A stretch of DNA of 64,000 nt from SXTU01 sp964496695 (GCA_964496695.1 CAZCBE010000001.1:201265-265264); one strand, 5' to 3'; positions 47,739-57,861 are shown, counted from the first letter of the stretch. Made by a program: numbers and translations. The notes: generated from the sequence alone by a model not told the origin.

Positions 47739-48158
47739 TCACTTCAGGTCCTTGAGCAGATCGTCGCCCTTCGTGGAGAAGGGGCTTTTCGGGAGTTCGC
47801 CGGGCTTGGCCACCTTGTCAATGCCGAGCGCCTTCTCCGCCTGGGCCTGGCGGTTGCTGGCATCGGCGGTGGAATCGGGCGGCGTGACCGTGGCCGCCTT
47901 CACCGGCGCGGCATTGGTCGCGGCGGCGGGCGGGGCGTTGGTGTTCTTGGCGGCGTCCTCGGCCTCCTTCTTCTTCAGCGCGGCCTCCTCGGCGGCGGCC
48001 TTGGCCTTGCTCGCCAGCTCACGCTGATGGTGCCCATACCAACTGAAGCCGCAGAGCAACGCGATGATCAGGGCATGGATCACCGTGCTCACGCCGGTCC
48101 ATTTCCACAGGACTTTCAGCGGAACTTCCACCCGGACATTTTCAGGTTTTGTTTGCAT
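47739..48158 (-). CDS. Small anchored linker protein (TonB-like topology)
   Basis: 139 residues. A short cytoplasmic N-terminus, one helix (VSTVIHALIIALLCGFSWYG), an Ala/Lys/Glu coiled region (ELASKAKAAAEEAALKKKEA) and an Ala/Pro/Thr-rich tail ending SPFSTKGDDLLKDLK. No domain family recognised. The topology, length and position beside ExbB, ExbD and DUF4159 genes recall TonB/TolA linkers that span the periplasm, but the typical TonB C-terminal domain is absent. 143 bases with a family E palindrome separate it from the giant TPR gene. Confidence 0.75.
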   Translation of the reverse strand: MQTKPENVRVEVPLKVLWKWTGVSTVIHALIIALLCGFSWYGHHQRELASKAKAAAEEAALKKKEAEDAAKNTNAPPAAATNAAPVKAATVTPPDSTADASNRQAQAEKALGIDKVAKPGELPKSPFSTKGDDLLKDLK

Positions 48159-48200
48159 CGTTGATCAAATCTTCGTCGTTCATCGCACTGCGCGCCTCAG

Positions 48201-48297
48201 TCTCCCTCTCCCTTTGCGGAGCAAGGGGAGAGGGCCGGGGTGAGGGCTGGCCACGCCGGCATTGGCAGCCACACCCCGCATCCGGCCTCCGGCCACT
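48201..48297. repeat. Palindromic element family E, copy 2
   Basis: CTCCCTCTCCCTTTGCGGAG... with GGGGAGAGGGCCGGGGTGAGGG and a trailing CCGGCCTCCGGCCACTCTT, matching the order in the copy at 3213-3330. It lies between two genes of one operon. Confidence 0.7.
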
Positions 48298-48301
48298 CTT
48301 G

Positions 48302-51300
48302 TTACTGCGCCACGTCGCGGTCGGCGATGTTCACCATCTCCGGCAGCACCAGCTTGCCACGGGCAAACTTCGCCGCGTCGCTCTCCGGGTAATCCCACGT
48401 CGCGCGCTTGTAGCGGCGGTAGGCGGACTCAAGCTGGCCGCCGTTGCGGTAGGATTCACCGGCCCAGAACACCGCGTCCGGGCGGAACTTGCTGCGCGGA
48501 TAGTTGTCCACGAGGAGGTCGAACTCCTTGCCGGCCTTGCTGAACTGGTCGGCCTTATACCAGCACTGCGCGGCGCGGAAGAGCATGCGCTCGGCCCACT
48601 CGTGCTGCGGGAAGCGGTCCACGAACTTCTTCGAGACCTCGGCCGCCGTCGGATACTCCTTCTTGTTGTAGAAGTATTCCGCGATGCGGACGACGACGTT
48701 CGCCACCAGCGGGTTCTCCGGCCAGGTGTAGGCGAGGGTCACGTATTCCGCGCTCGCGGCGTCCATGTCGTTCTTCTCCTCGTGGCACTGGCCGAGCTTG
48801 TATTGCGCGTCCGGCGCGAGCGGGTGGTCGGAGTGGTTGGCGACGATGCGCTTGTAGTAGCTGATGGCCTCGTCGTATTTCTTCAGCTCCTGCGCGAACT
48901 GGCCAAGCAGGTAGTCCGTGCGCGCCTCGTATTGCTTGCTCGGATAGTCGTTGCTCAGCTCCTTGAGGAGCTGCATGCCCTCGTTCAGCGCGTTGGTCGC
49001 GGCGGGGAGCTGCTTGAGCGCGCGGAAGTTCTTGAACAGCTCGAAGTAGGCCTCCGCCATGCGGAACTGCGACTCGATGGCCACCTTCTCGGTCGCGTAT
49101 TTCTTCTCGAAGACCAGCAGGTTGCCGTCGGTGCCCTTCACCACGTTGATGGTCTTCTCGAACTTCGCCGTCGTGTCGGACTTGCTCGCATAGACCAGCG
49201 TGATCGGGTCGCCGAACCACGCTTCCATCCTGTCGTCCGCCGGCATGGGCTTCTCGCCCGCCACGAGCGGGAAGCTGCCGCTGAACTCGCCGCTGTGGCT
49301 GAGGGTCTCCTGCAGCTTCACGGTGAACTTCTCGCCGCGCGGGCTGGTGAGCGTGACCTCGACATTGTCGCGCTCGGGCGTCGCGTCGGCGGTGAGGTCC
49401 TTCACCACGAGGAAGATCTTGTCGCCGATGTAGAGGTTGCTGACCGGCTTGTCATAGCCGCTGTCGGTGAACTCCACGCTGGCGGGCACGGCCAGGCGGG
49501 CCTGGTCCTTGAACTCCTTGCCCTGCGCCTTGTAGGTCACGGTGATGATGTCCTGGCCGTTCAGGTTGAGGACGGGCACGACGTTCGCGAGCTGCTGCTC
49601 CTGCACGACGCCGGGGTTGCGGCGCGGCGCGAGCGTGCGGGTGTCGCCCGGCTCCAGCACGATGGTGGGCGGCGATTCCTTGTCGCCCAGGTTCATGAGG
49701 ATCTGGCCGACGAAGCGGCCGACTTCCAGCGCGTCATCCGAGACCTTGCGCTTGGCGGGCTTGCCGCCGGCGACGTCGGACAACGGGCAGATCACCTCGA
49801 CGGTGCTGCCGCCGGAGGTGGTGAGCGTGGCCTTCACCTCGCTGAAGGAATCCTTCGCCGCCTGCGGGTCAATGATCTCGAAGGTCAGCGGCGGGCGGAA
49901 GGCGACCGGCTTGATGGCCGGCGCATTGGTGTCGAGCGTCGAGGCGTAGGTGTAGAGTTCCTGGCCGTCGGGGCGCAGCTTCACGGTGGAGGGCACGAAG
50001 GCGACCTTCACCTCGCCGGCGACGGCGGGCTCCAGGTGCGTGCTGCGCAGGGACGGCGCGCCGGGGTCGGTGTTCTGTTCGTCGAGGTAGAGGGCCTCCA
50101 GCGTCACGCCGTCGGCGAGCTTGAACCCGTTGGTGCGCTGCGCGGACCAGATGTCCAGCTCCTTGGTGAAGACACCGGTAAACGGCTCGGTCTCGGTCGC
50201 CTCGAGCTTCTGCTCCTGGCCGTCGCTGCTCTTGAGCGTGAACTTGATCTTGTCGCGCTTGTCGGTCGAGTCGGCGTCGTAGTCGGTCACGCGCACGATG
50301 ACGCGCTGGCCGGGGTCCACGCGGCGGACCTGCTTGACGTAGGTCTCGGGGATGTTCTGGCCGGCGACGGGCTTGAAGTCATAGGCAATGAAGCCGATCT
50401 GCGCGTTGAAGTAGGTCGCGGCGAGCGACTGCGACAGGGCGCGCGGCTTGCCCTGCGAAACCATGCTCGTCTCGTCGTCGTAGGCGGCGGTGACGCGGTC
50501 GCTGGGGGTGAGGCGGAGCGCCTCGCCGGCGGCCACATCGCCCTCGGTCTTCGTCGGGATCAGCACGGCTCCGGCGGCGTCCTTGACCTCGATCTCCGCG
50601 ATGCGCGGGGCGGTGCCGGTGAACTTGTCAATGAACAGCCGCACATACCGGCCCGAGGCGTTGGTGAGCTGGATGGTCGCGCTGCTGAAGTTGGCCGTGT
50701 TCGTCGCCACGATGCGCGCGCGCTGCTCGGGGGTGGAGCCGGCGAAGTTCGCCGTCGCCGCCACCGTGGTCCAGTCGGTCAGATTGGTGGAGGTCTGGAT
50801 GGCATACTCGACGGGCTTCTTGTCCTTGAAGAAGCCGTCCGTGGCCCACTTCAGCTCGCTGAGCTTGGTGAGCTGCTTGAGGTCCACCACGAGGAACTTC
50901 GGCGCGCGGCCGTCGTTCAGGCCTTCCCACGCGGTCTTGGGGTTGTTGTCAATCGCCCGCACGGCCTCGTTGCCGATGGAGCGGTCGCTGGCGAAGACGT
51001 TCGCGGCGATCTCCACGGTCTTGAGCGTGCCGCGGAAGATGCCCGTGTGCGGGCCGGTCTCGGTCAGCGTCGCCGTCACCCGGCTGCCGCTGGCGGCGGT
51101 GACGAGCACCTTGATGGTGTCGGCGTCCTTGCTCACGTCGCGGTCGGCGTCCTTGACCTGGAGATAGACGTTGTTGCCGGGCTTGAGCGAGTTGCCGGTG
51201 CGGAACTCCTGGCGGAACTCCAGGCCGACCTGCTTGCCGGACTGCTGGCGCTGCAGGCGCAGGCGCTCCTCGAAGCTCACTTCCTCCTCGTCCTTGATCT

Positions 51301-54300
51301 CGGTGGCCGAGATCTTGAACTCGCCGTCGGAGGCGAGGCGGATGTTCGAGCGCGGGGGCGCGATGGCGGTGAACTGCTTCTTGAACTCGTCCGGGTAGTC
51401 GTAGGTGATGGTGTCCGAACCGTTGACCTGGAGGATGTTGTCGCCGGGCTTGGCATCGCCCAGCTCGGTGGGCAGCTCGGCGCGGAAGAAGCCCTTGCCG
51501 GCGCTGCCGCTTTCGAGGCGGACCACCTCGCGGTCGCCGCTGCTGGTGATGACCACGACGGGCACGTAGCTCTGGCCGCGGCTCACGCCGAGGTCCGCGT
51601 CCTGAATGACGATGTTCAGCGGCAGGCCCGGGGGATGCCACTGCTTCGCGCTGCTGCCGATGAGGCCGATGCTGCGCAGGAGCATCAGCTCGTCACGGAA
51701 ACGGTTTTCCTGGCCATAGAGTTCGGAGAGGCGATAGAGGATGCCGTCGGCCACGTCGCTGGACGGGGCGAGGTCCATGACGTTGCGGAAGCGGGCCTTG
51801 GCATCCTCGGCATCGCCGCGCTGCTGGGCGAGCACGCCGAGGAGGAACTCACCGCGGCTGGCGGCGAGCTTGTCCTTCGACTTGGCCATCTTCTCGAAGA
51901 CCTTCGCCGCATCCACATACATCTTCTGCTGGAGGTAGCACTCGCCGATGCGGAACTGCGCGTCCACCGCCTCGGTCGTGGCCGGGAAGCGGTTGATGAG
52001 CGAGGTGCATTCCGAGCGGGAGAGGTCATACCGCAGGGTCTTGAAGTAGAAGTCCGCGAGCGCGAGCTGCGTCTTGGCCTTCTCCTCGATGGGCACGGCG
52101 GAGGAGTTTTCGTTGGCGATGATCCAGCGGCGCAGGATCTTCTCCGCGAGGTCGCGGGAGGCCTCGTCGTCGCGCTGAAGCAGGCGGTCGGAAACCCAGC
52201 GGAGGTAGTCGGCGGGGAGCTTGTCCTCATGCTTGGCGAAGAGCGGCTCATTGGCCTGGAAGGCCTTCCAGGCGGCGATGGGGTCACCGAGGCGGAAGCT
52301 GGCGGCTGACTTGAGCAGCGGCGCCCACTCAAGCTTCTCGTCAATCTCGGCGGCCGGGAAACCGTTCTTGTTGCTCAGGCTGAAGAGCGCCTGGCTGGCC
52401 TGCGCGCGGAGCTTCGGGTCCACGCCGGTGAAGCGGTTCACGGCGGAGCGCAGGACGAGGCCGGCCAGCTCGGGCTTGCCCAGCGAGGCAAGCTGCTGCG
52501 ACCATGGGATGTAGTAGTTCGCGAGCCAGTTGCCGTCGTTCGGGTTCATGCCGACGGTGATGCGGTTCAGCGAGTGGGAGAAGTCCAGCGCCTGGCCGGT
52601 CTGCGCCTGACGCTGCATGAGCGCAGGCAGCCAGTGGCTTTGCACCGCGCCGAGGGACTTGATGATGTCCGTGAGCAGGGTGACATCGGCGGGCTTCGTT
52701 TCATCAATCTTTCCGCTGGTGGCGCCCTGGAGGAGCGTCTCGCCCCACTGCCACGGCAGGCTGCCGGCGGTCCAGGCGAGGTCGCCGGGCCGGGCGGAGG
52801 CCAGTTCCAGAGACTTGATGGCGGCGTTGGTGTCCTTCTTTTCGGTCAGGAGGAGGTTGCCGCGCAGGAGCTGGATGCCGCCCTGCTGCGGGCCGCGCGC
52901 GGGCCGGACGAGGTAGGCATCGAGCAGAGGCAGCGCCCAGTCCGCCGCGTTGGTGAAGGACGTCGCGATGACGTGGAGCGTGGCCGGGTCGGAGGCGGTG
53001 GGCTGACCGGCCTTGGCGGCGGCGATGAGGGACTGCTTCGCCTTTTCGAACTGCCCGGTGGCCGCGTGGGCCGCGCCGATGCGCCGCTGATACTCGTGTG
53101 CGCTGCTGCTGCCCGGATACAGGGTGCCGAGGTGCTTGAACTCCGCCTCCATGATGTCGGGCTGGCGGTTCTGCTCCGCGACTTCAAAGCTGTATTGGCG
53201 GACGTGGGCCCAGCCGTCGTTCGGCCAGTAGCTGCCGCCGGCCTTGGTCACCGTCTCGTCCACCAGCGCGACGACGTCGCGGTTCTTGGGCGCGCCCAAC
53301 TGGCGGGCGGAGAGGGTCAGGTAATACAGCGGGGCCGAGGCGTTGGGATACTTGGCGAGGATGAGCTTCGCGGCGTTGATGGCCTTTTCATACTGGCCGC
53401 CGTTATACATGGCCGCGAGGACGTCGGCACCGCCATCGAGGGCGAGGGCCGGGCCGCCTTCGAGCAGCTTGGGCAGCAGGTTCTCCCCCGAGCTGCCCGC
53501 CCGGGCCCACTGGCCGGCCGTGCGGGCCGTCTGGAAGTTCGCCAGCGACTGCTTGACGAGGTCATTCTGGCGCACACGCTGGAGCAGTTCGTTGAGCTTC
53601 TTGGACTCACCGGCCTGCGGCTTGAGCGCGAGGTGCGGCTTGAAGGCGGTGTCCGCCGCGCCCAGCCCGCCACCCCACGCAACGGTGCGGGTGAGATACT
53701 TCTCGAGCGCCGGGAGCACCGCCTCGAACTTCTCGACCGACTTGGCGCGCGTGTCGTCGAGGGTCTTCTGCGTGGCGTCGGCCTTGGCCTGCGCCTTGTC
53801 GAGGGCGTCCTTGGCGGTGGCGAGCACCTTCTCGGCGGCTTCCTTGGCGGCGGGCGGGCTTTGCGCCCGCTTGGCTTCCCCGCTGGCCTTCTGATGGTTG
53901 CCCTTGACCGTCTTCAAGGCCTCGGCGGCATCATCCGCCGCCTTCATCGCCTCGGGCAGGCCGATGAAGCTGGCGTCGGCGGCGAGCTTGATGACCTGCG
54001 CGCCGTAGGCGGACAGGCCGTCCTTGTCGAGGAACGCGCCGGCGAACTTCAGCACGCCGGGATAATCCTGCCGGCCCCACGCCGCCTGCGCGAGGCGGTA
54101 GGAAATCTGCCCCTGCGCGCTGGTGCGGAGGCTGAGATTCTTTTGGGCGGCCAGCCCGGCCAGGGTCTGCTCCAGCAGCTTCGCATGGGCCTCAGGGCGC
54201 TTGAGCAGGCTGGTGACTTCCGCGTGGCGGTCCCAGGCGGTGCTGTTCGCCGGCTCGATGGCGAGCAGCGAGGCAAGCTGCTTCTCGGACTCTTCAAAAT

Positions 54301-55267
54301 TGGCCGCCCGGCGCAGGGCGTAGGCATGGGCAAGGCGGACGCGCGGTCCCCAGGCGGTGCCCGCGAGCTTGGCCTGAAGCTGGCCGCCGAGGGTGACGGC
54401 CTGATTCGTGAGCGTGAGGTCGGGCAGGTATTCGAGGGCGAGCACCTGGAACTGCGGGTCGCCGGTCAGCTTCGCGAAGTCGTCGGCGAGCGGCGCGATC
54501 AGGGCGTAGCCGTTCGTGTGCCGGCGCATGGCATCAATCGCGCTGGCGACGATGGCGGAGTTGAGCGTGAAGGTGGGCAGCTTGCGCTCGGCCTGGAAGG
54601 TCGCGATGGCCGCGCCGTAATCCCCGGCGGCGGCCTCGTGGTAGAACTCGTTAAAGGCCGCGCCCGCCGGGTCCTGCGGGAAGGCCGCCTTGAAGCGGTG
54701 GGCCGTCTCCGCCGCGCCGCGATGGTCGTTCTGGCTGGCGCGCTGGCGGTAGAGGCGCAGCAGGAACTCGCGGGTGCGCGGGTCCTGCGGGAAGGACTCG
54801 GTGAACTCGGCGAGGCAGCGCTCGACCATGCTGGCATTGCTCAGCAGCCCGGCGGCGCGCGCGCAGTCCGCCAGCGCGTCCGCCCGCTCGGGGACGGCCG
54901 GGGTCTGCTCGGCAACCGTGCGATACAGCGAGACGGCGTCGGCGACGTTGCCACCGGCCTCGCGGAGCCGGGCGTTCAGGTAGGCCATCGCGTTCTTCTG
55001 CGGCGCGTTGGGGGACTCGCGCAGGATGCGGTCCACGGTCTGCTGCGCGGAGATGAGCCGGCCGGCGGCGATCTGGGTGCGGGCCAGTTCGACGGCGATG
55101 GCGGGCTTGTCCGCGCCGCCGGCGCGGAGCGCGCCTTCGAGCTTGGTGATGGCCTCGTCGAGCTTGCCGGACTTGGCGAGTTCACGGGCGTCGTCGAGGG
55201 CGGCGGCCTGGACAGTCAGGCCGGCGGCCATCAACGCGACGATGGGAAGGAGGAGACGGTTTTTCAT
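48302..55267 (-). CDS. Giant exported TPR/beta-domain protein (2321 residues)
   Basis: Start ATG 55267 (MKNRLLLPIVALMAAGLTVQ, signal peptide). Residues about 25-1190 are TPR-like helical repeats (ELARTQIAAGRLISAQQTVD and many more). Residues about 1200-2040 contain repeated beta domains of a D-x-D-x-D type (DADRDVSKDADTIKV, TDYDADSTDKRDKIKF, GPHTGIFRGTL), interrupted by a discoidin/F5-8C-like domain at about 1425-1560 (AIDNNPKTAWEGLNDGRAPK, VRLFIDK). TPR repeats return at about 2050-2321. It is in one operon with the TPR protein upstream (35-base gap) and the ExbBD-type genes downstream. A periplasmic or surface scaffold is likely; no enzyme motif seen. Confidence 0.9.
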   Translation of the reverse strand: MKNRLLLPIVALMAAGLTVQAAALDDARELAKSGKLDEAITKLEGALRAGGADKPAIAVELARTQIAAGRLISAQQTVDRILRESPNAPQKNAMAYLNARLREAGGNVADAVSLYRTVAEQTPAVPERADALADCARAAGLLSNASMVERCLAEFTESFPQDPRTREFLLRLYRQRASQNDHRGAAETAHRFKAAFPQDPAGAAFNEFYHEAAAGDYGAAIATFQAERKLPTFTLNSAIVASAIDAMRRHTNGYALIAPLADDFAKLTGDPQFQVLALEYLPDLTLTNQAVTLGGQLQAKLAGTAWGPRVRLAHAYALRRAANFEESEKQLASLLAIEPANSTAWDRHAEVTSLLKRPEAHAKLLEQTLAGLAAQKNLSLRTSAQGQISYRLAQAAWGRQDYPGVLKFAGAFLDKDGLSAYGAQVIKLAADASFIGLPEAMKAADDAAEALKTVKGNHQKASGEAKRAQSPPAAKEAAEKVLATAKDALDKAQAKADATQKTLDDTRAKSVEKFEAVLPALEKYLTRTVAWGGGLGAADTAFKPHLALKPQAGESKKLNELLQRVRQNDLVKQSLANFQTARTAGQWARAGSSGENLLPKLLEGGPALALDGGADVLAAMYNGGQYEKAINAAKLILAKYPNASAPLYYLTLSARQLGAPKNRDVVALVDETVTKAGGSYWPNDGWAHVRQYSFEVAEQNRQPDIMEAEFKHLGTLYPGSSSAHEYQRRIGAAHAATGQFEKAKQSLIAAAKAGQPTASDPATLHVIATSFTNAADWALPLLDAYLVRPARGPQQGGIQLLRGNLLLTEKKDTNAAIKSLELASARPGDLAWTAGSLPWQWGETLLQGATSGKIDETKPADVTLLTDIIKSLGAVQSHWLPALMQRQAQTGQALDFSHSLNRITVGMNPNDGNWLANYYIPWSQQLASLGKPELAGLVLRSAVNRFTGVDPKLRAQASQALFSLSNKNGFPAAEIDEKLEWAPLLKSAASFRLGDPIAAWKAFQANEPLFAKHEDKLPADYLRWVSDRLLQRDDEASRDLAEKILRRWIIANENSSAVPIEEKAKTQLALADFYFKTLRYDLSRSECTSLINRFPATTEAVDAQFRIGECYLQQKMYVDAAKVFEKMAKSKDKLAASRGEFLLGVLAQQRGDAEDAKARFRNVMDLAPSSDVADGILYRLSELYGQENRFRDELMLLRSIGLIGSSAKQWHPPGLPLNIVIQDADLGVSRGQSYVPVVVITSSGDREVVRLESGSAGKGFFRAELPTELGDAKPGDNILQVNGSDTITYDYPDEFKKQFTAIAPPRSNIRLASDGEFKISATEIKDEEEVSFEERLRLQRQQSGKQVGLEFRQEFRTGNSLKPGNNVYLQVKDADRDVSKDADTIKVLVTAASGSRVTATLTETGPHTGIFRGTLKTVEIAANVFASDRSIGNEAVRAIDNNPKTAWEGLNDGRAPKFLVVDLKQLTKLSELKWATDGFFKDKKPVEYAIQTSTNLTDWTTVAATANFAGSTPEQRARIVATNTANFSSATIQLTNASGRYVRLFIDKFTGTAPRIAEIEVKDAAGAVLIPTKTEGDVAAGEALRLTPSDRVTAAYDDETSMVSQGKPRALSQSLAATYFNAQIGFIAYDFKPVAGQNIPETYVKQVRRVDPGQRVIVRVTDYDADSTDKRDKIKFTLKSSDGQEQKLEATETEPFTGVFTKELDIWSAQRTNGFKLADGVTLEALYLDEQNTDPGAPSLRSTHLEPAVAGEVKVAFVPSTVKLRPDGQELYTYASTLDTNAPAIKPVAFRPPLTFEIIDPQAAKDSFSEVKATLTTSGGSTVEVICPLSDVAGGKPAKRKVSDDALEVGRFVGQILMNLGDKESPPTIVLEPGDTRTLAPRRNPGVVQEQQLANVVPVLNLNGQDIITVTYKAQGKEFKDQARLAVPASVEFTDSGYDKPVSNLYIGDKIFLVVKDLTADATPERDNVEVTLTSPRGEKFTVKLQETLSHSGEFSGSFPLVAGEKPMPADDRMEAWFGDPITLVYASKSDTTAKFEKTINVVKGTDGNLLVFEKKYATEKVAIESQFRMAEAYFELFKNFRALKQLPAATNALNEGMQLLKELSNDYPSKQYEARTDYLLGQFAQELKKYDEAISYYKRIVANHSDHPLAPDAQYKLGQCHEEKNDMDAASAEYVTLAYTWPENPLVANVVVRIAEYFYNKKEYPTAAEVSKKFVDRFPQHEWAERMLFRAAQCWYKADQFSKAGKEFDLLVDNYPRSKFRPDAVFWAGESYRNGGQLESAYRRYKRATWDYPESDAAKFARGKLVLPEMVNIADRDVAQ

Positions 55268-55302
55268 GGGACAGTGCAAAAGGTGCAGCGGACGAAAGGA
55301 AC

Positions 55303-57513
55303 TTAGTTGGCGGTGCCGGAGGATTTGCGCTTCTCGATGGCCTCGACGATTTTCTGAGCGTTCGCGACCATCTTGCTGTTCGGGTAGGTCGAGATGAGCT
55401 GGTTGAACTTCTCCACCGCGTTCTCGAGCTTCTTCATCTTCACGAGGCAGCGGCCGTAGTTGTAGAGGACCACGTCAATGAACTTGCTGTCCTGATACTG
55501 CTGGAGGGCCTCCTCATAGAGGTCCACCGCGCGGGTGAAGTCTTCCTTGCTGTAATAATACTCGGCCATCTTGGAGAGGGCGTCGCCGGCCTGGTTGGAG
55601 TTCGGGAACTTCTCGAAGCAGCCCTTGAAGGCGAGGAAGGCCTCGTCGTAGTAGATCTTGTTCTTCTGCGTGGTGCCGAGTTCCTCGTAGCACTCGCCGA
55701 TGGCGTATTGGGCGGCAGGGGCGAGCGGGGAGTTCTTCAGCGCGGCGAGCCGGCGGAAGACGCCGATGGCCTCCTGAAACTTGCCCTGCTTCTGGCTGAC
55801 CTGGCCCATGAGCAGCAGCGCATCATCCACGAACGGGCTGTCCGGGAAACGGCGCTGGAGTTCGAGGCACATCTGGGCGGCGCGGCCCAGGTCGTCCATC
55901 GCGTAGTAAATCTTCCACATCTGGACGTAGGTCTGCTCGAGCAGGCGCTGGTTCAGCGCGCCGTAGCTGCGGGCGACCTGGTCGGTCTCGGCCAACGCCT
56001 GCTTGTAGCGGTCAACGGACTGCTTGGTCAGGCCAAGGTCCTTGTAGATGTTGCCGATGTTCTTGAGGGCCTCGCTGGTCTTGAGGGCAGTTTTGAACTT
56101 CAGTTCCTCGTCGTTGATCTTGGCGTTGGCGACCTGCAGGGGGTTCAGGTTGCCCTCGATGACCTTCGCGATGGTCTTGCGGGCGACGGGCTTGGCATCA
56201 AGGCTGACCTCGTCGAGGTATTCGATCTCCAGCACGTCGTTGACCTGGCCCACAATGGCGGCCGGATTGGGCGTCTCACCCTGGCGGGCGATGGGAATGA
56301 CGCCGATGAAGATGCCGGTGTGGACCGCGCCGCCGGCGGCCGCGCCTTCGGCGGGCTTCTCGACGAGCTTCACGCGCTTCTCATCAATCACCTTGAAGAC
56401 CGGCTCGGCCTTCTCGGCGGCTTCGAGCGCGGCGGTGATGTTGTTGGCCGGCTTCTCGGCCTTCTCGCTGTCGGGATTCTCCTCGATGACGCGCTTGGTG
56501 CGGACGATGACCTCGATTTCGTCGGACTTGGCCGAGGTGTCGCGGTCGGAGTCCTGCACGAGCAGGAAAGCGGGCTTGTCCAGCACGACGGCGCCAACGG
56601 ACTCGGCGAAGGCGCCGTCCACGACCTTCACGCGGGCGTTGCCCACGATCTTGATTTCCTTGGTGCGGACGACGTTCAGCTTCGCATCGGCGGTCTGCTT
56701 GTCCGTGTAGGTCACCATGATCTTGTCGGTGCCGATGAGCTGCACGATGTTGTCGCCGGCCTTGGCCTCGCCCAACTGGGTGCGCAGGCTGCCCATCAGG
56801 ATGGGCGCGCCCGGGGTGACGGGGTAACAGGTGACGCTCTCCTTGTCGCCGGAACTGGTGGTGATGCTGACGACCACGCCCGCCTCGCCGGCCTGGGCGG
56901 AGAGGTCCTTGTCATCAATCTTCACGAAGAGGCGCTTGCCGGCGTCGAGCTTCTCCGCCTCCTGCGCGCCGGGATCAATCGAGGTGCCGACGTTCTTGAA
57001 GGCCTCGATGGCGTTGGCGAAGCGGCCCATCTTGAAGTGCGCCTGGCCAATGAAATAGTAGGCGTCGTTCGAGTAAGGCGTGCCGGGATAGAGCTTGATG
57101 ACCTTGCGCAGCTCGCCGAAGGCCTCCTCATACTTGCCCATCTCGAAGAAGCAGATGCCGACCTGCAGGCTGGAATCGCCGCGCTGGTCGGCGTCCTTGT
57201 TGTCCTCGACCGCGACGCGGCGGAACTGGTCCAGCGCGAGGTCAAACTTCTTCTCCTTGAGGAACTGCTTGCCCATCTTGAGCCGCGCCATGTAGCGCCA
57301 GCGGGAGATGGGATAGCGGTCCAGGACGGCCTTGTAGAGGTCCATCGCGGCGGCCAGCTCGCCGGCATCGAAGCGCGCATCGCCCGCGTCCAGCAGGGCC
57401 TTGGCCTTCTTGTCATCCACCAGTGAGGCCGCCCCGCCAGGAACTTGTGCGTGTGCGGACGGCTGTCCGAGAAGCGCGAGCGAAAGGCCCGCGCAGAAAA
57501 TCAACTTCTTCAT
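55303..57513 (-). CDS. Exported TPR/beta-domain protein (736 residues), first gene of the operon
   Basis: Signal peptide MKKLIFCAGLSLALLGQPSA. TPR-like repeats at about 28-175 (FDAGELAAAMDLYKAVLDRY, GKYEEAFGELRKVIKLYPGT), two beta domains at about 190-445 (FVKIDDKDLSAQAGEAGVVV; LLVQDSDRDTSAKSDEIEVI; HTGIFIGVIP) and TPR-like repeats from about 475 (AAQMCLELQRRFPDSPFVDD, ALQQYQDSKFIDVVLYNYGR). It mirrors the giant protein's layout on a smaller scale, and the beta domains are recognisably related, e.g. LGEAKAGDNIVQLIGTDKI versus LGDAKPGDNILQVNGSDTI. First of the seven-gene minus-strand operon. Confidence 0.9.
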   Translation of the reverse strand: MKKLIFCAGLSLALLGQPSAHAQVPGGAASLVDDKKAKALLDAGDARFDAGELAAAMDLYKAVLDRYPISRWRYMARLKMGKQFLKEKKFDLALDQFRRVAVEDNKDADQRGDSSLQVGICFFEMGKYEEAFGELRKVIKLYPGTPYSNDAYYFIGQAHFKMGRFANAIEAFKNVGTSIDPGAQEAEKLDAGKRLFVKIDDKDLSAQAGEAGVVVSITTSSGDKESVTCYPVTPGAPILMGSLRTQLGEAKAGDNIVQLIGTDKIMVTYTDKQTADAKLNVVRTKEIKIVGNARVKVVDGAFAESVGAVVLDKPAFLLVQDSDRDTSAKSDEIEVIVRTKRVIEENPDSEKAEKPANNITAALEAAEKAEPVFKVIDEKRVKLVEKPAEGAAAGGAVHTGIFIGVIPIARQGETPNPAAIVGQVNDVLEIEYLDEVSLDAKPVARKTIAKVIEGNLNPLQVANAKINDEELKFKTALKTSEALKNIGNIYKDLGLTKQSVDRYKQALAETDQVARSYGALNQRLLEQTYVQMWKIYYAMDDLGRAAQMCLELQRRFPDSPFVDDALLLMGQVSQKQGKFQEAIGVFRRLAALKNSPLAPAAQYAIGECYEELGTTQKNKIYYDEAFLAFKGCFEKFPNSNQAGDALSKMAEYYYSKEDFTRAVDLYEEALQQYQDSKFIDVVLYNYGRCLVKMKKLENAVEKFNQLISTYPNSKMVANAQKIVEAIEKRKSSGTAN

Positions 57514-57861
57514 GACTCTATATTGTCACCAAACCAACCCAGATTGTCCGGGAACCCACTAGCGACTACCCGGTGCCGGACGCTATTCATCATTCCCGGC
57601 CCGACCTAAACCCGAACTCCGAAGTTGGAATGGGCAGCACAGGCTGCCAGCCGGTGCCGTCCGGCCACTGGCCGGACGAAACGGCGAGGCGGCCCCGCAG
57701 CCACCCGCAGCTCCCAACCCGTTCGCACCCCGTCGTCATTCCGAGCGGCTGGTAGCCGCTCGGCACAGGCTGGTAGCCTGTGCTACCCCACGGAGCGCGG
57801 GGCTCCGACCCGCAGCGGCAACCTCGTAGCAGGCGCAAGGAACCCACCGCTGCGTCCGCGA
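57514..57861. other. Intergenic region with palindromic repeats
   Basis: Upstream of the operon. Hairpins include CCGGCCACTGGCCGG (about 57660-57674), GAGCGGCTGGTAGCCGCTC (57740-57758) and CACAGGCTGGTAGCCTGTG (57763-57781). No gene seen; the operon promoter lies here but was not resolved. Confidence 0.55.
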
